Notes under the pieces: model-generated
Told to the model about the DNA's origin: nothing
Database searches by the model: none
The model's input: only the letters and a program-made list of their open reading frames with translations
Shown: piece by piece, positions 54,459 through 63,948 of the stretch
How the letters are laid out: every line of letters begins with the position of its first letter
Position numbering within the stretch: the stretch's first letter is position 1
NCBI GenBank assembly: GCA_910588035.1
Contig: CAJUPY010000001.1
Coordinates: 123,178 to 187,177, forward strand
Length of the DNA stretch: 64,000 nt
Reading direction: 5' to 3'
Source of the DNA: an uncultured Muribaculaceae bacterium
Lineage (GTDB): Bacteria > Bacteroidota > Bacteroidia > Bacteroidales > Muribaculaceae
Translations under genes and position numbers: made by a program

Positions 54459-54950
54459 ATGTCAAGAACAACAGAACAACTTGAAGGGGTAACCCTGCTG
54501 GGTGAAAACAACACTGTCTACCCTACCACATATTCACCGGAAATATTGGAGACTTTTAAAAATAAACACGCCGACAATGAGTATATTGTCACGTTCACTT
54601 GTCCGGAATTCACATCTCTGTGTCCGAAAACAGGTCAGCCAGATTTCGCCAAAATTGTGATCAACTACATCCCACGCGAAGATATGGTTGAAAGCAAAAG
54701 TCTCAAGCTTTATCTCTTCAGTTTCAGAAACCATGGTGACTTCCACGAAGACTGTGTCAACATCATAATGAAAGACTTGGTGAAACTGATGAATCCCCGT
54801 TATCTTGAGGTTGCCGGTTTTTTCACTCCAAGAGGTGGAATATCGATCTATCCCTTTGCCAATTACGCAGATGATGAACATCAGGAGCTGGCGCAGAAGA
54901 GAAAACTTGCGGCATTTGAATATGGTATCAATGAAATGACACGACGATGA
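54459..54950 (+). CDS. queF: NADPH-dependent 7-cyano-7-deazaguanine reductase QueF
   Basis: Reduces preQ0 to preQ1 in queuosine synthesis. The 163 residues are the short, unimodular type. The nucleophilic Cys is in [16 protein letters not shown]; the conserved acidic/His residues are in [13 protein letters not shown]. It overlaps queC by 4 bp. Confidence 0.97.
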   Translation: MSRTTEQLEGVTLLGENNTVYPTTYSPEILETFKNKHADNEYIVTFTCPEFTSLCPKTGQPDFAKIVINYIPREDMVESKSLKLYLFSFRNHGDFHEDCVNIIMKDLVKLMNPRYLEVAGFFTPRGGISIYPFANYADDEHQELAQKRKLAAFEYGINEMTRR

Positions 54951-55630
54951 AACATGCTCTTCTGATTTATTCGGGAGGCATGGATTCGACATCGATGCTC
55001 CATGAATATGCCGATGAAATCGCATTGGCGGTCACATTCCATTACGGATCGAATCATAACGAACGTGAAGCTGAGTGCGCGAGAAAGAATTGCGCGAAAC
55101 TCAAGATCGAACTGATCGAAATTGATCTTGCGTTCATCGGGCAATACTTCAAGAGTTCGTTGCTTGAAGGTGGTGACGCCATTCCTGAAGGAAACTATGA
55201 TGATCAGAACATGCAATCGACAGTAGTTCCGTTCAGAAACGGAATCATGCTCTCTATAGCCTCCGGTTTAGCCGAAAGCCGCGGACTTGACACGGTTATG
55301 ATGGCCAATCATGGCGGCGACCATGCAATTTACCCTGATTGCCGCAGCGAATTCGTATCGGCGATGTCTGAGGCGATAGCCAAAGGCACATATGAAGGGA
55401 TCGGACTCTATGCCCCTTACACAGGCCTCTCCAAAGGAGACGTTGCAAAACGTGGAGCAGCAGCCGGTGTCAATTTCGCAGACACCTACAGCTGTTACAA
55501 AGGCGGGGCAAAACATTGCGGAAAATGCGCGACATGTCGTGAACGCATCGAAGCCCTTGCTGAAGCCGGCATTGTAGACGAGACCGAATATGAAGATCAA
55601 AACGCTGACTATACGGCGGCAAACAAATAA
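54947..55630 (+). CDS. queC: 7-cyano-7-deazaguanine synthase QueC
   Basis: Makes preQ0 from 7-carboxy-7-deazaguanine, ammonia and ATP. 227 residues. The PP-loop is [13 protein letters not shown] near residue 8; the C-terminal zinc site is [18 protein letters not shown]. queD and queE are not in the window. Confidence 0.97.
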   Translation: MKHALLIYSGGMDSTSMLHEYADEIALAVTFHYGSNHNEREAECARKNCAKLKIELIEIDLAFIGQYFKSSLLEGGDAIPEGNYDDQNMQSTVVPFRNGIMLSIASGLAESRGLDTVMMANHGGDHAIYPDCRSEFVSAMSEAIAKGTYEGIGLYAPYTGLSKGDVAKRGAAAGVNFADTYSCYKGGAKHCGKCATCRERIEALAEAGIVDETEYEDQNADYTAANK

Positions 55631-55639
55631 CACATTTCA

Positions 55640-57316
55640 ATGAAAAAAATCATTTTATCACTTTTGACGTTTTTTACAACCCTTTGCGTTTCAGCAGAAG
55701 AGGCAGATCAGTTTGATGTGTATTTGCTTATCGGGCAGTCTAACATGGCCGGGCGTGGCGAACTTGAAGCTAATGATACGACCGATATCATTGAGGGGGT
55801 CTGGCTGCTTGATTCAGTCGGAAAACCGGTTCCGGCAGTCGCTCCGCTCAATAAATTTTCAACAGTCAGAAAGGATATAAAACTGCAAGGCTACAACCCT
55901 GGAGTCGAATTTTCACGTATAATGCACAAGCGCAATGGCCGGCCGGTTTTACTTGTTGTCAATGCACGTGGAGGATCACACATAAGGCAATGGCAACCGG
56001 GAGGTCGTTCCGGTTATTTCGATGAGGCTGTGCGACGAACCCGGCAAGCGCAGGAGTTCGGAAATCTCCGTGCCATTCTCTGGCATCAGGGAGAAACTGA
56101 CATCCAGAAGAAAACACCCGATTACGCCAATATGTTCCATACGATGATATCATCATTGAGAAAAGAACTTGACTCAGATAGCACGCCTGTTATATTAGGT
56201 CAGACAGGTCGTTGGAATTGGGCCGATCTAAACGACATCGATCGTTTCAACGACTCGGTCATTCCTATGACTGCCAAATTGGTTCCAAACGCAAGTTATG
56301 TCACCAACCAACGGCTGAAGAGACGCTATAAAGACAATGAAAGAGATCCTCATTTCGGACGCGAGGCTCAACAGGAACTCGGAAAACGCTATGCCGACGC
56401 TGTCACGCCTCTTGTCGATTCGGTCTATATCGCGAAGTTCAGAGGAGACAGACAAGCCGCAATAAGTTTCACGTTCGATGACGGTGATGAGGATCATGCC
56501 ACCCTTGTCGCGCCCGAACTTGAAAAACGTGGATTCAGAGGCACCTTCTGGGTTATAGCGTCTATAACCGACAATGGTGGTGACGCCAAACGTCCAAGAG
56601 CCAAATGGTCACAGTTGCGTAAAATGGCACAGAATGGACACGAGATTTCAAATCACTCGTTTTCACACGGAAAACTTGTTTTAATGAATCGCGAGCAGAT
56701 TGAACGTGAAGTAGCCATGAACGACAGTGCCATTGAGCATAATGTCGGAATCAAACCTGTCACATTTTGTTATCCGTTCAATGCCACCACACCGTTGGTC
56801 AAAGAGATAGCCTCCCGCGGACGTGTCGGCACAAGGCTCTATCAGACTGCGGTCGGACAGGAGCACAACAAATCGACAATAGAATCTCTTGACAAATGGC
56901 TGAAAAATGTCATGACTACGGGAGACTGGAGTGTCACGATGACTCACGGAATCAACAACGGGTATGACAAATGGAACGAGCCTGAAATTTTATGGGAACT
57001 CCTTGACAAAGTCAAGTGTCACGAAGATTCAATCTGGGTCGATACGTTTAAAGAAATCGCAGCATATCAGGAAGAACGCGACAACACGACAATCAGCATG
57101 AAGTCGGCCGACAGGGGAATTCTGATCACAACAGATTGTCGACTTGACAAACAGCTCTTCAATGTCCCCGTCACTATCGTTGTCAAAGGAGACTGGAGCG
57201 GAAAAGTTGTCAAAGCCAGCCGTTCCGGAGAATTTTTACCTCTGACGGTGTCGCCAGATAGAATTTTGATCGAGGTTATTCCGTCAGACGAACCTGTCAT
57301 GCTGACAATCGGGTGA
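55640..57316 (+). CDS. Secreted fusion of SASA/SGNH carbohydrate esterase and polysaccharide deacetylase
   Basis: A 558-residue exported protein with two enzymes in one chain. After a signal peptide (about 18 residues) comes a SASA-type esterase (about 22-245): nucleophile Ser in LIGQSNMAGRGE, oxyanion region in WHQGETD. Next is a CE4 deacetylase domain (about 265-470): SFTFDDGDEDH, metal His pair in NHSFSHGK, FCYPFN, and a late THGIN. A small beta domain ends the protein. It probably removes acetyl groups from a glycan by O- and N-deacetylation; substrate unknown. Confidence 0.88.
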   Translation: MKKIILSLLTFFTTLCVSAEEADQFDVYLLIGQSNMAGRGELEANDTTDIIEGVWLLDSVGKPVPAVAPLNKFSTVRKDIKLQGYNPGVEFSRIMHKRNGRPVLLVVNARGGSHIRQWQPGGRSGYFDEAVRRTRQAQEFGNLRAILWHQGETDIQKKTPDYANMFHTMISSLRKELDSDSTPVILGQTGRWNWADLNDIDRFNDSVIPMTAKLVPNASYVTNQRLKRRYKDNERDPHFGREAQQELGKRYADAVTPLVDSVYIAKFRGDRQAAISFTFDDGDEDHATLVAPELEKRGFRGTFWVIASITDNGGDAKRPRAKWSQLRKMAQNGHEISNHSFSHGKLVLMNREQIEREVAMNDSAIEHNVGIKPVTFCYPFNATTPLVKEIASRGRVGTRLYQTAVGQEHNKSTIESLDKWLKNVMTTGDWSVTMTHGINNGYDKWNEPEILWELLDKVKCHEDSIWVDTFKEIAAYQEERDNTTISMKSADRGILITTDCRLDKQLFNVPVTIVVKGDWSGKVVKASRSGEFLPLTVSPDRILIEVIPSDEPVMLTIG

Positions 57317-57351
57317 TATAATATTTTCAGATTCAAATCTTATTGATAATT

Positions 57352-58230
57352 ATGTGGATTTTACTTGCGGTTCTGTCGGCTTTGGGATTAGGATTCTACG
57401 ATGTGATGAAGAAAATCTCACTGAAAGGCAACAATGTTCCAATAGTCTTATTTCTCAACACGGTATTTGGGACATTGTTGATGTGTCCTGTGATTATCAA
57501 CGGATTAGCTGACAGCCATTTCGGGCTTGGCGACACAGCTACAGGTCATCTGCTGATCATTCTGAAAGCAGTAATTGTCTTGAGTTCATGGATACTCGGC
57601 TATTTTGCCATAAAACATCTGCCTTTGACAATTCAAGGCCCAATCAATGCATCACGTCCGGTATTAGTCCTTGTCGGAGCCTTGATTGTTTTTGGCGAAC
57701 GCTTGAACCTGATTCAATGGGCAGGTATATTGCTCGGTTTCACCTCTCTGTTCATGATCAGCCGCATAGGTGCCAAAGAGGGCTTTTCGATCAAACACAG
57801 CAAATGGTTATGGTTCTCAATCGCCGCGACATCACTTGGAGCGGTCAGCGCACTCTACGACAAGTATCTTCTGCAGTTTTATCGGCCTCTTGAGGTTCAA
57901 GCCTGGTATTCATTATACCAGATGATTATAATGGGGTTTATTGTCTTGATACTACATCAAATTGGCCACGGAGGCGGAAAATTCAATTGGCGTTGGTCGA
58001 TTTTAGGTATCTCGATATTTCTCACATCGGCCGATATCGCCTACTTCTACTCTCTTTCACAGGCCGATTCCATGATATCGATCGTTTCAATGATTAGACG
58101 CGGCAGTGTGATAGTCTCGTTTTTTTACGGTGTCGTGATTCTCCGCGAACATCATTTGAAAGCCAAACTGGTTGATCTGGGAATATTGCTTCTCAGCCTC
58201 GGGCTACTTGTTATCGGATCAGAAATCTGA
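57352..58230 (+). CDS. EamA family (DMT superfamily) transporter
   Basis: A 292-residue inner-membrane protein with two EamA repeats and about ten transmembrane helices. Repeat ends are seen in GPINASRPVLVLVGALIVFGER and SMIRRGSVIVSFFYGVVILREH. ATG 57352 is preferred to an upstream TTG. Substrate unknown. Its 3' end overlaps the convergent glycosyltransferase gene by 12 bp. Confidence 0.88.
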   Translation: MWILLAVLSALGLGFYDVMKKISLKGNNVPIVLFLNTVFGTLLMCPVIINGLADSHFGLGDTATGHLLIILKAVIVLSSWILGYFAIKHLPLTIQGPINASRPVLVLVGALIVFGERLNLIQWAGILLGFTSLFMISRIGAKEGFSIKHSKWLWFSIAATSLGAVSALYDKYLLQFYRPLEVQAWYSLYQMIIMGFIVLILHQIGHGGGKFNWRWSILGISIFLTSADIAYFYSLSQADSMISIVSMIRRGSVIVSFFYGVVILREHHLKAKLVDLGILLLSLGLLVIGSEI

Positions 58231-59160
58231 TGGCAGAAATTTAGATGCTATGATCCATGAGCCGCGATGAAATATCAGATGATTGAAAAACAAAATCAAT
58301 GTAAGCAACTCAGGAGAGTCTGACCCAATAGCCTTCCTCAACAACCTGAAACAATCTTTTACATTCAGTTCCCTCAGATAATCGGCTGCGAGCACCGCAC
58401 GCCTATACCCTATCCATGGTAACGCCTTCTGAAACCGCTCTTTCAATGTATGCTCTATCAGGTCAAGAGAATGCTCCCATTTGTCACAATCGGTCGAAAA
58501 TGAAGTACCCGTGATTGATTCACAGGTGAAATTGATCTTTACGGTAGGTTTGTTTCCGGCGTTCAATTTCACAATTTTCTCAGACTCAAGAAGCAATCTG
58601 ACCCCAAGTTCATAGTCGTTCCAGCCTCTGACCGATTCATTCCATGCGCCTACATGCCTGACAAGTTCAGTACGGGCTACATAACGTTGAGTAGATAGTA
58701 TCGAATGCACGAGGTGACGGAATAGCGGAGTGTGATCATCAAAACGTCCGGTCTGTCTTCTGCCTGTTGGAAGTTGTTGATCTACATTCCAACCCAAGAT
58801 ATCAGCATCGGGATTTTCCGCTACCCCTTTCGCCACCATTTCAAGATGACCCGGCAACATTTCATCATCAGAATCAAAAAACATGACGTAAGGCGTATCT
58901 ACACATTTCAATCCGGCATTGCGTGCCGCCGGAGCTCCTTTCGTCAATTCTGTGATGACGCTGAAATTCCCGTTACGATCATGAGACGCAATCCACCTGC
59001 TGACGGTTTGCAATGTCGAATCAGTAGATCCGTTATCGACAACAACAATCTTGAAACCGTCAAGTCTTTGACGGGCAATCGAGTCGAGGGTTCTCTCAAC
59101 AAGACCGGCACGGTTAATCACCGGAACCACAATTGTTATCATCTTCGCTTTCTGATCCAT
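58219..59160 (-). CDS. Glycosyltransferase family 2
   Basis: A 313-residue inverting glycosyltransferase. The GT-A fold is clear: ITIVVPVINRAGLVERTLDSI, VVDNGSTDST, GAPAARNAGLK and the metal site FFDSDDEML. The C-terminal 100 residues are helical. ATG 59160 is used instead of a TTG at 59172. Acceptor unknown; probably surface polysaccharide. Confidence 0.9.
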   Translation of the reverse strand: MDQKAKMITIVVPVINRAGLVERTLDSIARQRLDGFKIVVVDNGSTDSTLQTVSRWIASHDRNGNFSVITELTKGAPAARNAGLKCVDTPYVMFFDSDDEMLPGHLEMVAKGVAENPDADILGWNVDQQLPTGRRQTGRFDDHTPLFRHLVHSILSTQRYVARTELVRHVGAWNESVRGWNDYELGVRLLLESEKIVKLNAGNKPTVKINFTCESITGTSFSTDCDKWEHSLDLIEHTLKERFQKALPWIGYRRAVLAADYLRELNVKDCFRLLRKAIGSDSPELLTLILFFNHLIFHRGSWIIASKFLPSDF

Positions 59161-59223
59161 ATAAAAAGACAACGCGATAATAACCGATTTATTTCATCTA
59201 TGAGTCTATTCCATACTACGTGA

Positions 59224-59274
59224 CAAGCGGAGAAGGGTCGATATCACATAATGACATCGACCCTTCTCCGCTTG
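59224..59274 (-). terminator. Perfect 19-bp stem-loop after the Spy-like gene
   Basis: The arms at 59224-59242 and 59256-59274 are fully complementary over 19 bp (GC-rich core GCGGAGAAGGGTCGAT) with a 13-nt loop. No long T run follows on either strand. It lies 12 bp after the Spy-like stop codon and may end the transcript or protect its 3' end. Confidence 0.6.
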
Positions 59275-59286
59275 TTTGATTGATTG

Positions 59287-59760
59287 TTATTTATTGTTTT
59301 CACCATCCGGTCTCGGACCCCGGCGGTCATTTTTTTTGAAATTGCAGTTTTTGTCAAACTGATGTTTGCCACCATGGTGACGCCCCATTTTCTGCATCGG
59401 CATCTGATTGACATAGGCATTTTCCAGGAAAATGGTGTATTGCTCGGGGGTGAGAATCGACTTTATCTGATCGAGGTGAGATTTCCGTTGCTGACGTCGT
59501 CCATCTCTTTGTTCTTTCTGTCGGTTTTCACGTTTTTGCTTGTTTTCTGCCCTTAATGCTTCAAGTTTCTGCTGCTGATCTGCAGAAAGTGTGATTCCTT
59601 CGAACATGTTTGGCATCTGTCGTTTGCCGGCACGCGGACAATCTGATTTCTCGCATTTTTGATTGCAATTTTCAGGAACAGCCTGTGTGGTCTGTGCAAA
59701 AGAGTTGAATCCGAATAATGCAGAAAGAATGACTGTTGCAGATAAAAGTGTTTTTTTCAT
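59287..59760 (-). CDS. Small exported Spy/CpxP-like protein
   Basis: A 157-residue exported protein; signal peptide ends at FAQT near residue 22. The mature part is helical and very charged, with an LTxxQ-type pattern twice (LSADQQQKLEALRAENKQKR and LTPEQYTIFLEN), as in Spy/CpxP periplasmic chaperones, and a His/Lys/Arg-rich tail (RHHGGKHQFDKNCNFKKNDR). Three cysteines sit in the N-terminal part (CNQKCEKSDCPRAGKRQM). Metal binding is possible but not shown. Confidence 0.72.
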   Translation of the reverse strand: MKKTLLSATVILSALFGFNSFAQTTQAVPENCNQKCEKSDCPRAGKRQMPNMFEGITLSADQQQKLEALRAENKQKRENRQKEQRDGRRQQRKSHLDQIKSILTPEQYTIFLENAYVNQMPMQKMGRHHGGKHQFDKNCNFKKNDRRGPRPDGENNK

Positions 59761-59935
59761 TTCAATTATTGTTTAATTTATCATTAATATTTTCAAGTTT
59801 CAACTCTAAGACCCCGGATAGCGACAAAAGTTCATGCCCCATAGTCACTTTAACAATATTTCAATTCTACTCTAAATACAAGTTAAATGAATGTCGGCGA
59901 CGATTCAAAGACTCACATATCACCTATTCAGGGTA

Positions 59936-60062
59936 TTTCACAGTTGCCTCATCATCGCTAACTTTGCAATCGAAAAGTTAGAAGTTTAGTTTCTATTCCA
60001 TAGTTTTATTTAGAAGAATAAATTGAGCGGCGATCACTTGTGAAAGAGACCGCCGCTTTACA
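59936..60062 (+). ncRNA. Candidate small RNA in a 426-bp gene-free stretch
   Basis: Between the Spy-like gene and the tRNA there is no open frame of note. TTTC (59936-59939), a 19-nt spacer and TAACTTTG (59959-59966) look like a promoter. About 60 nt downstream AGCGGCG (60026-60032) pairs with CGCCGCT (60051-60057), with a nested TCAC-TT-GTGA, followed by TTTA. A transcript of about 85-90 nt is possible. The weak T tail keeps confidence low. Confidence 0.35.
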
Positions 60063-60135
60063 TTCACATCAGGGAGATCGTAATTGAATGACTAATGTTG
60101 ACGATCACACACTCACCCTGCCACCTCTGTCAATA

Positions 60136-60183
60136 AAAAAGAATCCGCATGCACTGTGAACCATGTGCATGCGGATTCTTTTT
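60136..60183 (-). terminator. Strong bidirectional terminator after the tRNA
   Basis: GAATCCGCATGCAC (60141-60154) pairs perfectly with GTGCATGCGGATTC (60165-60178), flanked by AAAAAA and TTTTT. It serves the minus-strand tRNA and could also stop plus-strand transcripts. Confidence 0.88.
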
Positions 60184-60186
60184 GAG

Positions 60187-60258
60187 TATTCCCGTAGGGA
60201 GTCGAACCCTAATCGTCGGAACCGGAATCCGATATTCTATCCATTGAACTACGGGAAC
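60187..60258 (-). tRNA. tRNA-Arg (anticodon CCG)
   Basis: Read on the minus strand it folds as a cloverleaf: acceptor GTTCCCG with CGGGAAT (one G-T end pair) and discriminator A, D-stem GTTC/GAAT, anticodon stem TCGGA/TCCGA with loop TTCCGGT (anticodon CCG, reads CGG), and T-arm TAGGG-TTCGACT-CCCTA. CCA is not encoded. Confidence 0.95.
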
Positions 60259-60321
60259 TTATCATCAATGTGCCATTCTTGAAATATGATAAATAATGTT
60301 ATTTTCTCGCAAATGACGCTG

Positions 60322-60353
60322 CAAAAGTAGTGTTTTTTTTATAGTTTTGCAAA
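60322..60353 (-). promoter_or_regulatory. Probable tRNA-Arg promoter
   Basis: On the minus strand TTTG (60353-60350), a 20-nt spacer and TACTTTTG (60329-60322) match the Bacteroidota consensus, about 64 nt before the tRNA. The plus strand of the same stretch has TAGTTTTG (60342-60349), a possible -7 box for ung, so the two promoters overlap. Confidence 0.75.
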
Positions 60354-60373
60354 TCTCAATCAAAAATTAGTTT

Positions 60374-61036
60374 ATGAACGTCAAAATAGAGCAGTCATGG
60401 AAAGTCCTTCTGGACGATGAATGGGATAAACCCTATTTTGCAGAACTTGTGAGATTTGTCAAAAGCGAGTATGCATGCAAGCAGATTTATCCGCCGGCAA
60501 AGAAAATTTTCGCTGCATTTGATTCATGTCGTGTTGATGATGTCAAAGTGGTCATCATCGGACAAGATCCATATCACGGCCCAGGGCAGGCCAACGGTCT
60601 CTGTTTTTCTGTCGCTCACGATGTAAATATGCCACCCTCCCTGATCAATATTTTCAAGGAGATACACGATGACATCGGTTCGCCGATTCCACACGACGGC
60701 GATTTGCAACGATGGGCTGAACAAGGAGTCTTGTTGCTTAACGCCACGCTCACAGTTGAAGCACACAAGGCAGCCTCTCACCAAGGTCACGGCTGGGAGA
60801 TTTTCACCGACAGTGTGATAAGAAAACTTGCTGAGTCGCGCGAGAATCTTGTATTCATGCTCTGGGGCAACTATGCCATTCGCAAAGGTGAGTTCATTGA
60901 CCGCACCCGCCACATGGTTCTTACCTCGGCCCACCCGTCACCATTGTCGGCCCACCGCGGTTTTTTCGGCAATCACCACTTCTCACAAGCAAATGCCTAT
61001 CTTGAACTCCACGGCAAAAGACCTGTCAAATGGTGA
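60374..61036 (+). CDS. ung: Uracil-DNA glycosylase, family 1
   Basis: Removes uracil from DNA in base-excision repair. 220 residues, with all signatures: water-activating Asp in GQDPYHGPGQANGLCFS (about 62-78), LLLNATLTV, WGNYA, and HPSPLSAHRGFFGNHHFS. It overlaps the next gene by 7 bp. Confidence 0.98.
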   Translation: MNVKIEQSWKVLLDDEWDKPYFAELVRFVKSEYACKQIYPPAKKIFAAFDSCRVDDVKVVIIGQDPYHGPGQANGLCFSVAHDVNMPPSLINIFKEIHDDIGSPIPHDGDLQRWAEQGVLLLNATLTVEAHKAASHQGHGWEIFTDSVIRKLAESRENLVFMLWGNYAIRKGEFIDRTRHMVLTSAHPSPLSAHRGFFGNHHFSQANAYLELHGKRPVKW

Positions 61037-62283
61037 GACTCATACTTTCAATATTTTTCACAACGTCCTTTTATCTGACGTATGCGACCGACACTATGAC
61101 CGGAATACTCAACGGCTCATTCAAAACGTTGCAGACAAAGGTAAACGACAACGTCTTGTCACCACCCGTGATCATTCTCGGATCAGATGACCGCATAACG
61201 TTTGAATTTGACGAACTTGCCGAAGACAGAAGGTATCTCCGCTATTCACTGACTCATTGCGACAGCAATTGGAAACCGTCGCAATTGACCGACAGTGAAT
61301 TTCTTGACGGCTTCAACGAAGGAACCGTTAACGATTTTGACTATTCGTCGGGCACTATAACACATTACATCCATTACCGCATCACCCTCCCCGATTCTGA
61401 CCTTTCGCCAAAATTGTCAGGAAACTATCTTCTGAAGGTCTATGATGAACTGGAACCTGAACAGACATTGCTTCAGGCCCGATTCTACGTAAGCGAGAAT
61501 TTGGCAAACATAAACGGAGAGGTCAGCTCGCGCACTGATGTAGACTACAACGATGCACATCAGCAACTGACAATAGAGGTTGATTGCGCACGTGCACCGG
61601 TAGACAACATATTCACTGACTTGAAACTGGTCGTTCAACAAAATGGCCGGTATGACAACGAATCCGTGATAACGACCCCGATGTCTGTGTCGGGGCGGGT
61701 AGCGAGATACAATCATCTGCGGCAACTGATTTTCCCTGCAGGAAATGAATATCGCAGGTTTGAGGCAATATCCAATCTCTTCACAGGACTGAATGTCGAA
61801 TCAGTTGAATATCATGCTCCGTTCTATCATCAGATTCTGACAACGGACCAGCTCCGGTCTTTGTCACCTTATTATTATGACCGGACACAGTCCGGTCGAT
61901 TTGTCATCAGAGATTATAATTCAGACAACAGCGACACACAGGCTGATTATGTCGTCGTCCATTTCACACTCGAGGCCCCGCACTTCAACGGTCTCGATGT
62001 CTATCTCGATGGAGATCTCACAAACCGACGGCTCGACTCCAACTCAATGATGACATACAATGCCGACATTTCTGCATATGAAAAAACCATGCTGCTCAAA
62101 CAAGGTGCTTACAATTATCAATATCTGACAGCCGGAGCCAAGTCACCCGCAGGCAGAACGGCCGAAATAGAGGGCGACCGATATCAGACAGTCAACGAAT
62201 ATGCAGTCAAAGTCTATACCCGCCGGCCGGGTGAAAGATTTGACAGGTTGATCGGATATTCCATAATTCCGTCATCAATATGA
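61030..62283 (+). CDS. Type IX secretion system plug protein (DUF5103)
   Basis: A 417-residue exported protein of the family now described as a plug of the SprA translocon in the type IX secretion system. A signal peptide of about 20 residues precedes beta-sandwich domains; conserved family stretches include RYLRYSLTHCDSNWKPSQL, GYNEG-like DGFNEGTVNDFDYS, and RFEAISNLFTGLNVESVEYHAPFYH. Overlaps ung upstream and DUF3109 downstream. It implies the organism has at least some T9SS parts. Confidence 0.88.
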   Translation: MVRLILSIFFTTSFYLTYATDTMTGILNGSFKTLQTKVNDNVLSPPVIILGSDDRITFEFDELAEDRRYLRYSLTHCDSNWKPSQLTDSEFLDGFNEGTVNDFDYSSGTITHYIHYRITLPDSDLSPKLSGNYLLKVYDELEPEQTLLQARFYVSENLANINGEVSSRTDVDYNDAHQQLTIEVDCARAPVDNIFTDLKLVVQQNGRYDNESVITTPMSVSGRVARYNHLRQLIFPAGNEYRRFEAISNLFTGLNVESVEYHAPFYHQILTTDQLRSLSPYYYDRTQSGRFVIRDYNSDNSDTQADYVVVHFTLEAPHFNGLDVYLDGDLTNRRLDSNSMMTYNADISAYEKTMLLKQGAYNYQYLTAGAKSPAGRTAEIEGDRYQTVNEYAVKVYTRRPGERFDRLIGYSIIPSSI

Positions 62284-62882
62284 ACACAAAAGAAGAAGTC
62301 ATGCTACAAATTAAGGACACTCTTGTCTCACTCGATCTTGCCGAACGTTTTTTCTGCTGTGACCTCGACACATGTCTCGGGCAGTGTTGCATCGAAGGCG
62401 ATGCCGGTGCACCGATAACAGAAGAAGAACGGCTGAAACTTGAGCAAGTTTTACCATTGATCAAAAACGATCTGCTTCCGCGTGCATTGAAAGAGATCGA
62501 AGAAAATGGAGTCAGTTATGTTGATGAAGAAGGTGATCTTGTCACCTCGATAATCGACGGAAAAAATTGTGTTTTCTCAACTTATGCTCCCGGAGGCAAA
62601 TGTCTGTGCGCTATAGAAAAAGCATTCAGAGAAGGGAAAACCGATTTCAGAAAACCGGCTTCCTGCTATCTCTACCCGGTCAGACTTACCTCCTACCCCA
62701 CATTCACAGCCGTCAACTATCACAGGTGGAACATTTGCCGGTGTGCCGAGTTACTGGGACGCAAAAACAACATAAGACTCTATAAATTTCTCAAAGGACC
62801 ACTCACCGACTATTTCGGAAAAGAATGGTATGAAGAACTCGAAATGGCATGTGATGCCTATCTCGAACAATATGGAGAATAA
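62280..62882 (+). CDS. DUF3109 family protein
   Basis: A 200-residue cytoplasmic protein of unknown function, common in Bacteroidota. It is rich in conserved cysteines (FFCCDLDTCLGQCCIEGDAG, then CVF...KCLCAIE, SCYLYPVR and NICRCAELLG), like YkgJ-type putative metal or Fe-S-binding proteins. Coupled to the plug-protein gene by a 4-bp overlap. Confidence 0.88.
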   Translation: MNTKEEVMLQIKDTLVSLDLAERFFCCDLDTCLGQCCIEGDAGAPITEEERLKLEQVLPLIKNDLLPRALKEIEENGVSYVDEEGDLVTSIIDGKNCVFSTYAPGGKCLCAIEKAFREGKTDFRKPASCYLYPVRLTSYPTFTAVNYHRWNICRCAELLGRKNNIRLYKFLKGPLTDYFGKEWYEELEMACDAYLEQYGE

Positions 62883-62888
62883 TAAGTT

Positions 62889-63713
62889 ATGAAAAAGTTT
62901 ATATTATTTTTTTTAATCTTACTACCCGCGACGTTGGCTTGGGGGGAAACACCTGAAAACAACATTTACCTCCGCATTGTCGATGATGCAGACGACGCTG
63001 TTGCCTCCGGCGATTATAAAAAGGCTGAAAGATTATTGATAGAGGCGATGAACATGAACCCGTCTCACCCGTCAAATCTGCTGTTGCTTTCAAACCTCGG
63101 CATGATAAGATTTTACATGGGTGAAGATTCGATGTCGCTGGTCACACTTGACCACGCCCACAGCATTGCCCCTCGGTCAGTGACTGTTCTTCTTAACAGA
63201 GCACGAGTAAGATCGGCCAACGGAATGATTGAAGATGCCTACAAAGATTATGACCGCGCCTGCCAACTTGACTCCACAGGCTCGACACAACGTTTTTACA
63301 GAGGCATGCTGAGACTTTCCAAAGGGGATATGACAGGTGCACTCGAAGATTTCACCATACTTGACAAAGTTGCAAAGGAAAGTGACCGCAATTATCTTGC
63401 CTGGGCCACATACTACGTCGAATCTGGCCAGTCAAGCAAAGCGATACCCTTTTTCACACGCCTGCTTGAAAAAGAAAAAGCACCGGAATATTACTCGGCA
63501 CGTGCCATGTGCTATCTGATGACTGATCACCTCGGAGAAGCCGCCGATGATATCGCTTCCGGACTCGAAATTGCCCCTGATGACGGTGAGCTCTATTTGT
63601 GCCGTTCGATCTTGAACAAACGCCGATATCTGACAAAAGAGTCGGCCGAAGATGCCCGTAAGGCTATCGAACTTGGCGTTGATCCGCGTCGGGCCGATTC
63701 GTTTTTAAAATAA
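62889..63713 (+). CDS. TPR-repeat exported protein
   Basis: A 274-residue protein with a signal peptide (ending near LAWGE, residue 20) and about six to seven tetratricopeptide repeats through to the end (GDYKKAERLLIEAMNMNPSHPSNL, then GMIEDAYKDYDRACQLDSTGS). Probably a protein-interaction scaffold in the periplasm. Last gene of the ung-plug-DUF3109 unit. Confidence 0.85.
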   Translation: MKKFILFFLILLPATLAWGETPENNIYLRIVDDADDAVASGDYKKAERLLIEAMNMNPSHPSNLLLLSNLGMIRFYMGEDSMSLVTLDHAHSIAPRSVTVLLNRARVRSANGMIEDAYKDYDRACQLDSTGSTQRFYRGMLRLSKGDMTGALEDFTILDKVAKESDRNYLAWATYYVESGQSSKAIPFFTRLLEKEKAPEYYSARAMCYLMTDHLGEAADDIASGLEIAPDDGELYLCRSILNKRRYLTKESAEDARKAIELGVDPRRADSFLK

Positions 63714-63749
63714 ATCGCATGTTATACAACATAATTTAAAAACATTTTG

Positions 63750-63757
63750 TACCTTTG
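63750..63757 (+). promoter_or_regulatory. Probable -7 box of the small-protein gene
   Basis: TACCTTTG fits the consensus, about 62 nt before the ATG. The -33 region is AT-rich without a clear TTTG. Confidence 0.55.
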
Positions 63758-63818
63758 CAGCGTTTTAAAACAAAAAATAGCAAAAGCAATTTAAGTTAAA
63801 CCAAATTCATAAATTATT

Positions 63819-63917
63819 ATGCTTAAAGTTTTAAAAAAAGCTGCAAAATGGTATAAAACAGCCAACTATTGCATTGCAAGTGCCGAACTTTACCTCAACG
63901 AAAAGAAGGAAAAGTGA
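63819..63917 (+). CDS. Small protein, 32 residues
   Basis: A short frame, ATG to TGA: MLKVLKKAAKWYKTANYCI at the start and ASAELYLNEKKEK at the end. It is basic and amphipathic. It has its own -7 box, a 60-nt leader and a terminator 32 nt after the stop, which is what supports it as a gene. No family recognised. Confidence 0.5.
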   Translation: MLKVLKKAAKWYKTANYCIASAELYLNEKKEK

Positions 63918-63948
63918 TTTAAGGCGAGCCCGAGGGCAGAAACAACTG

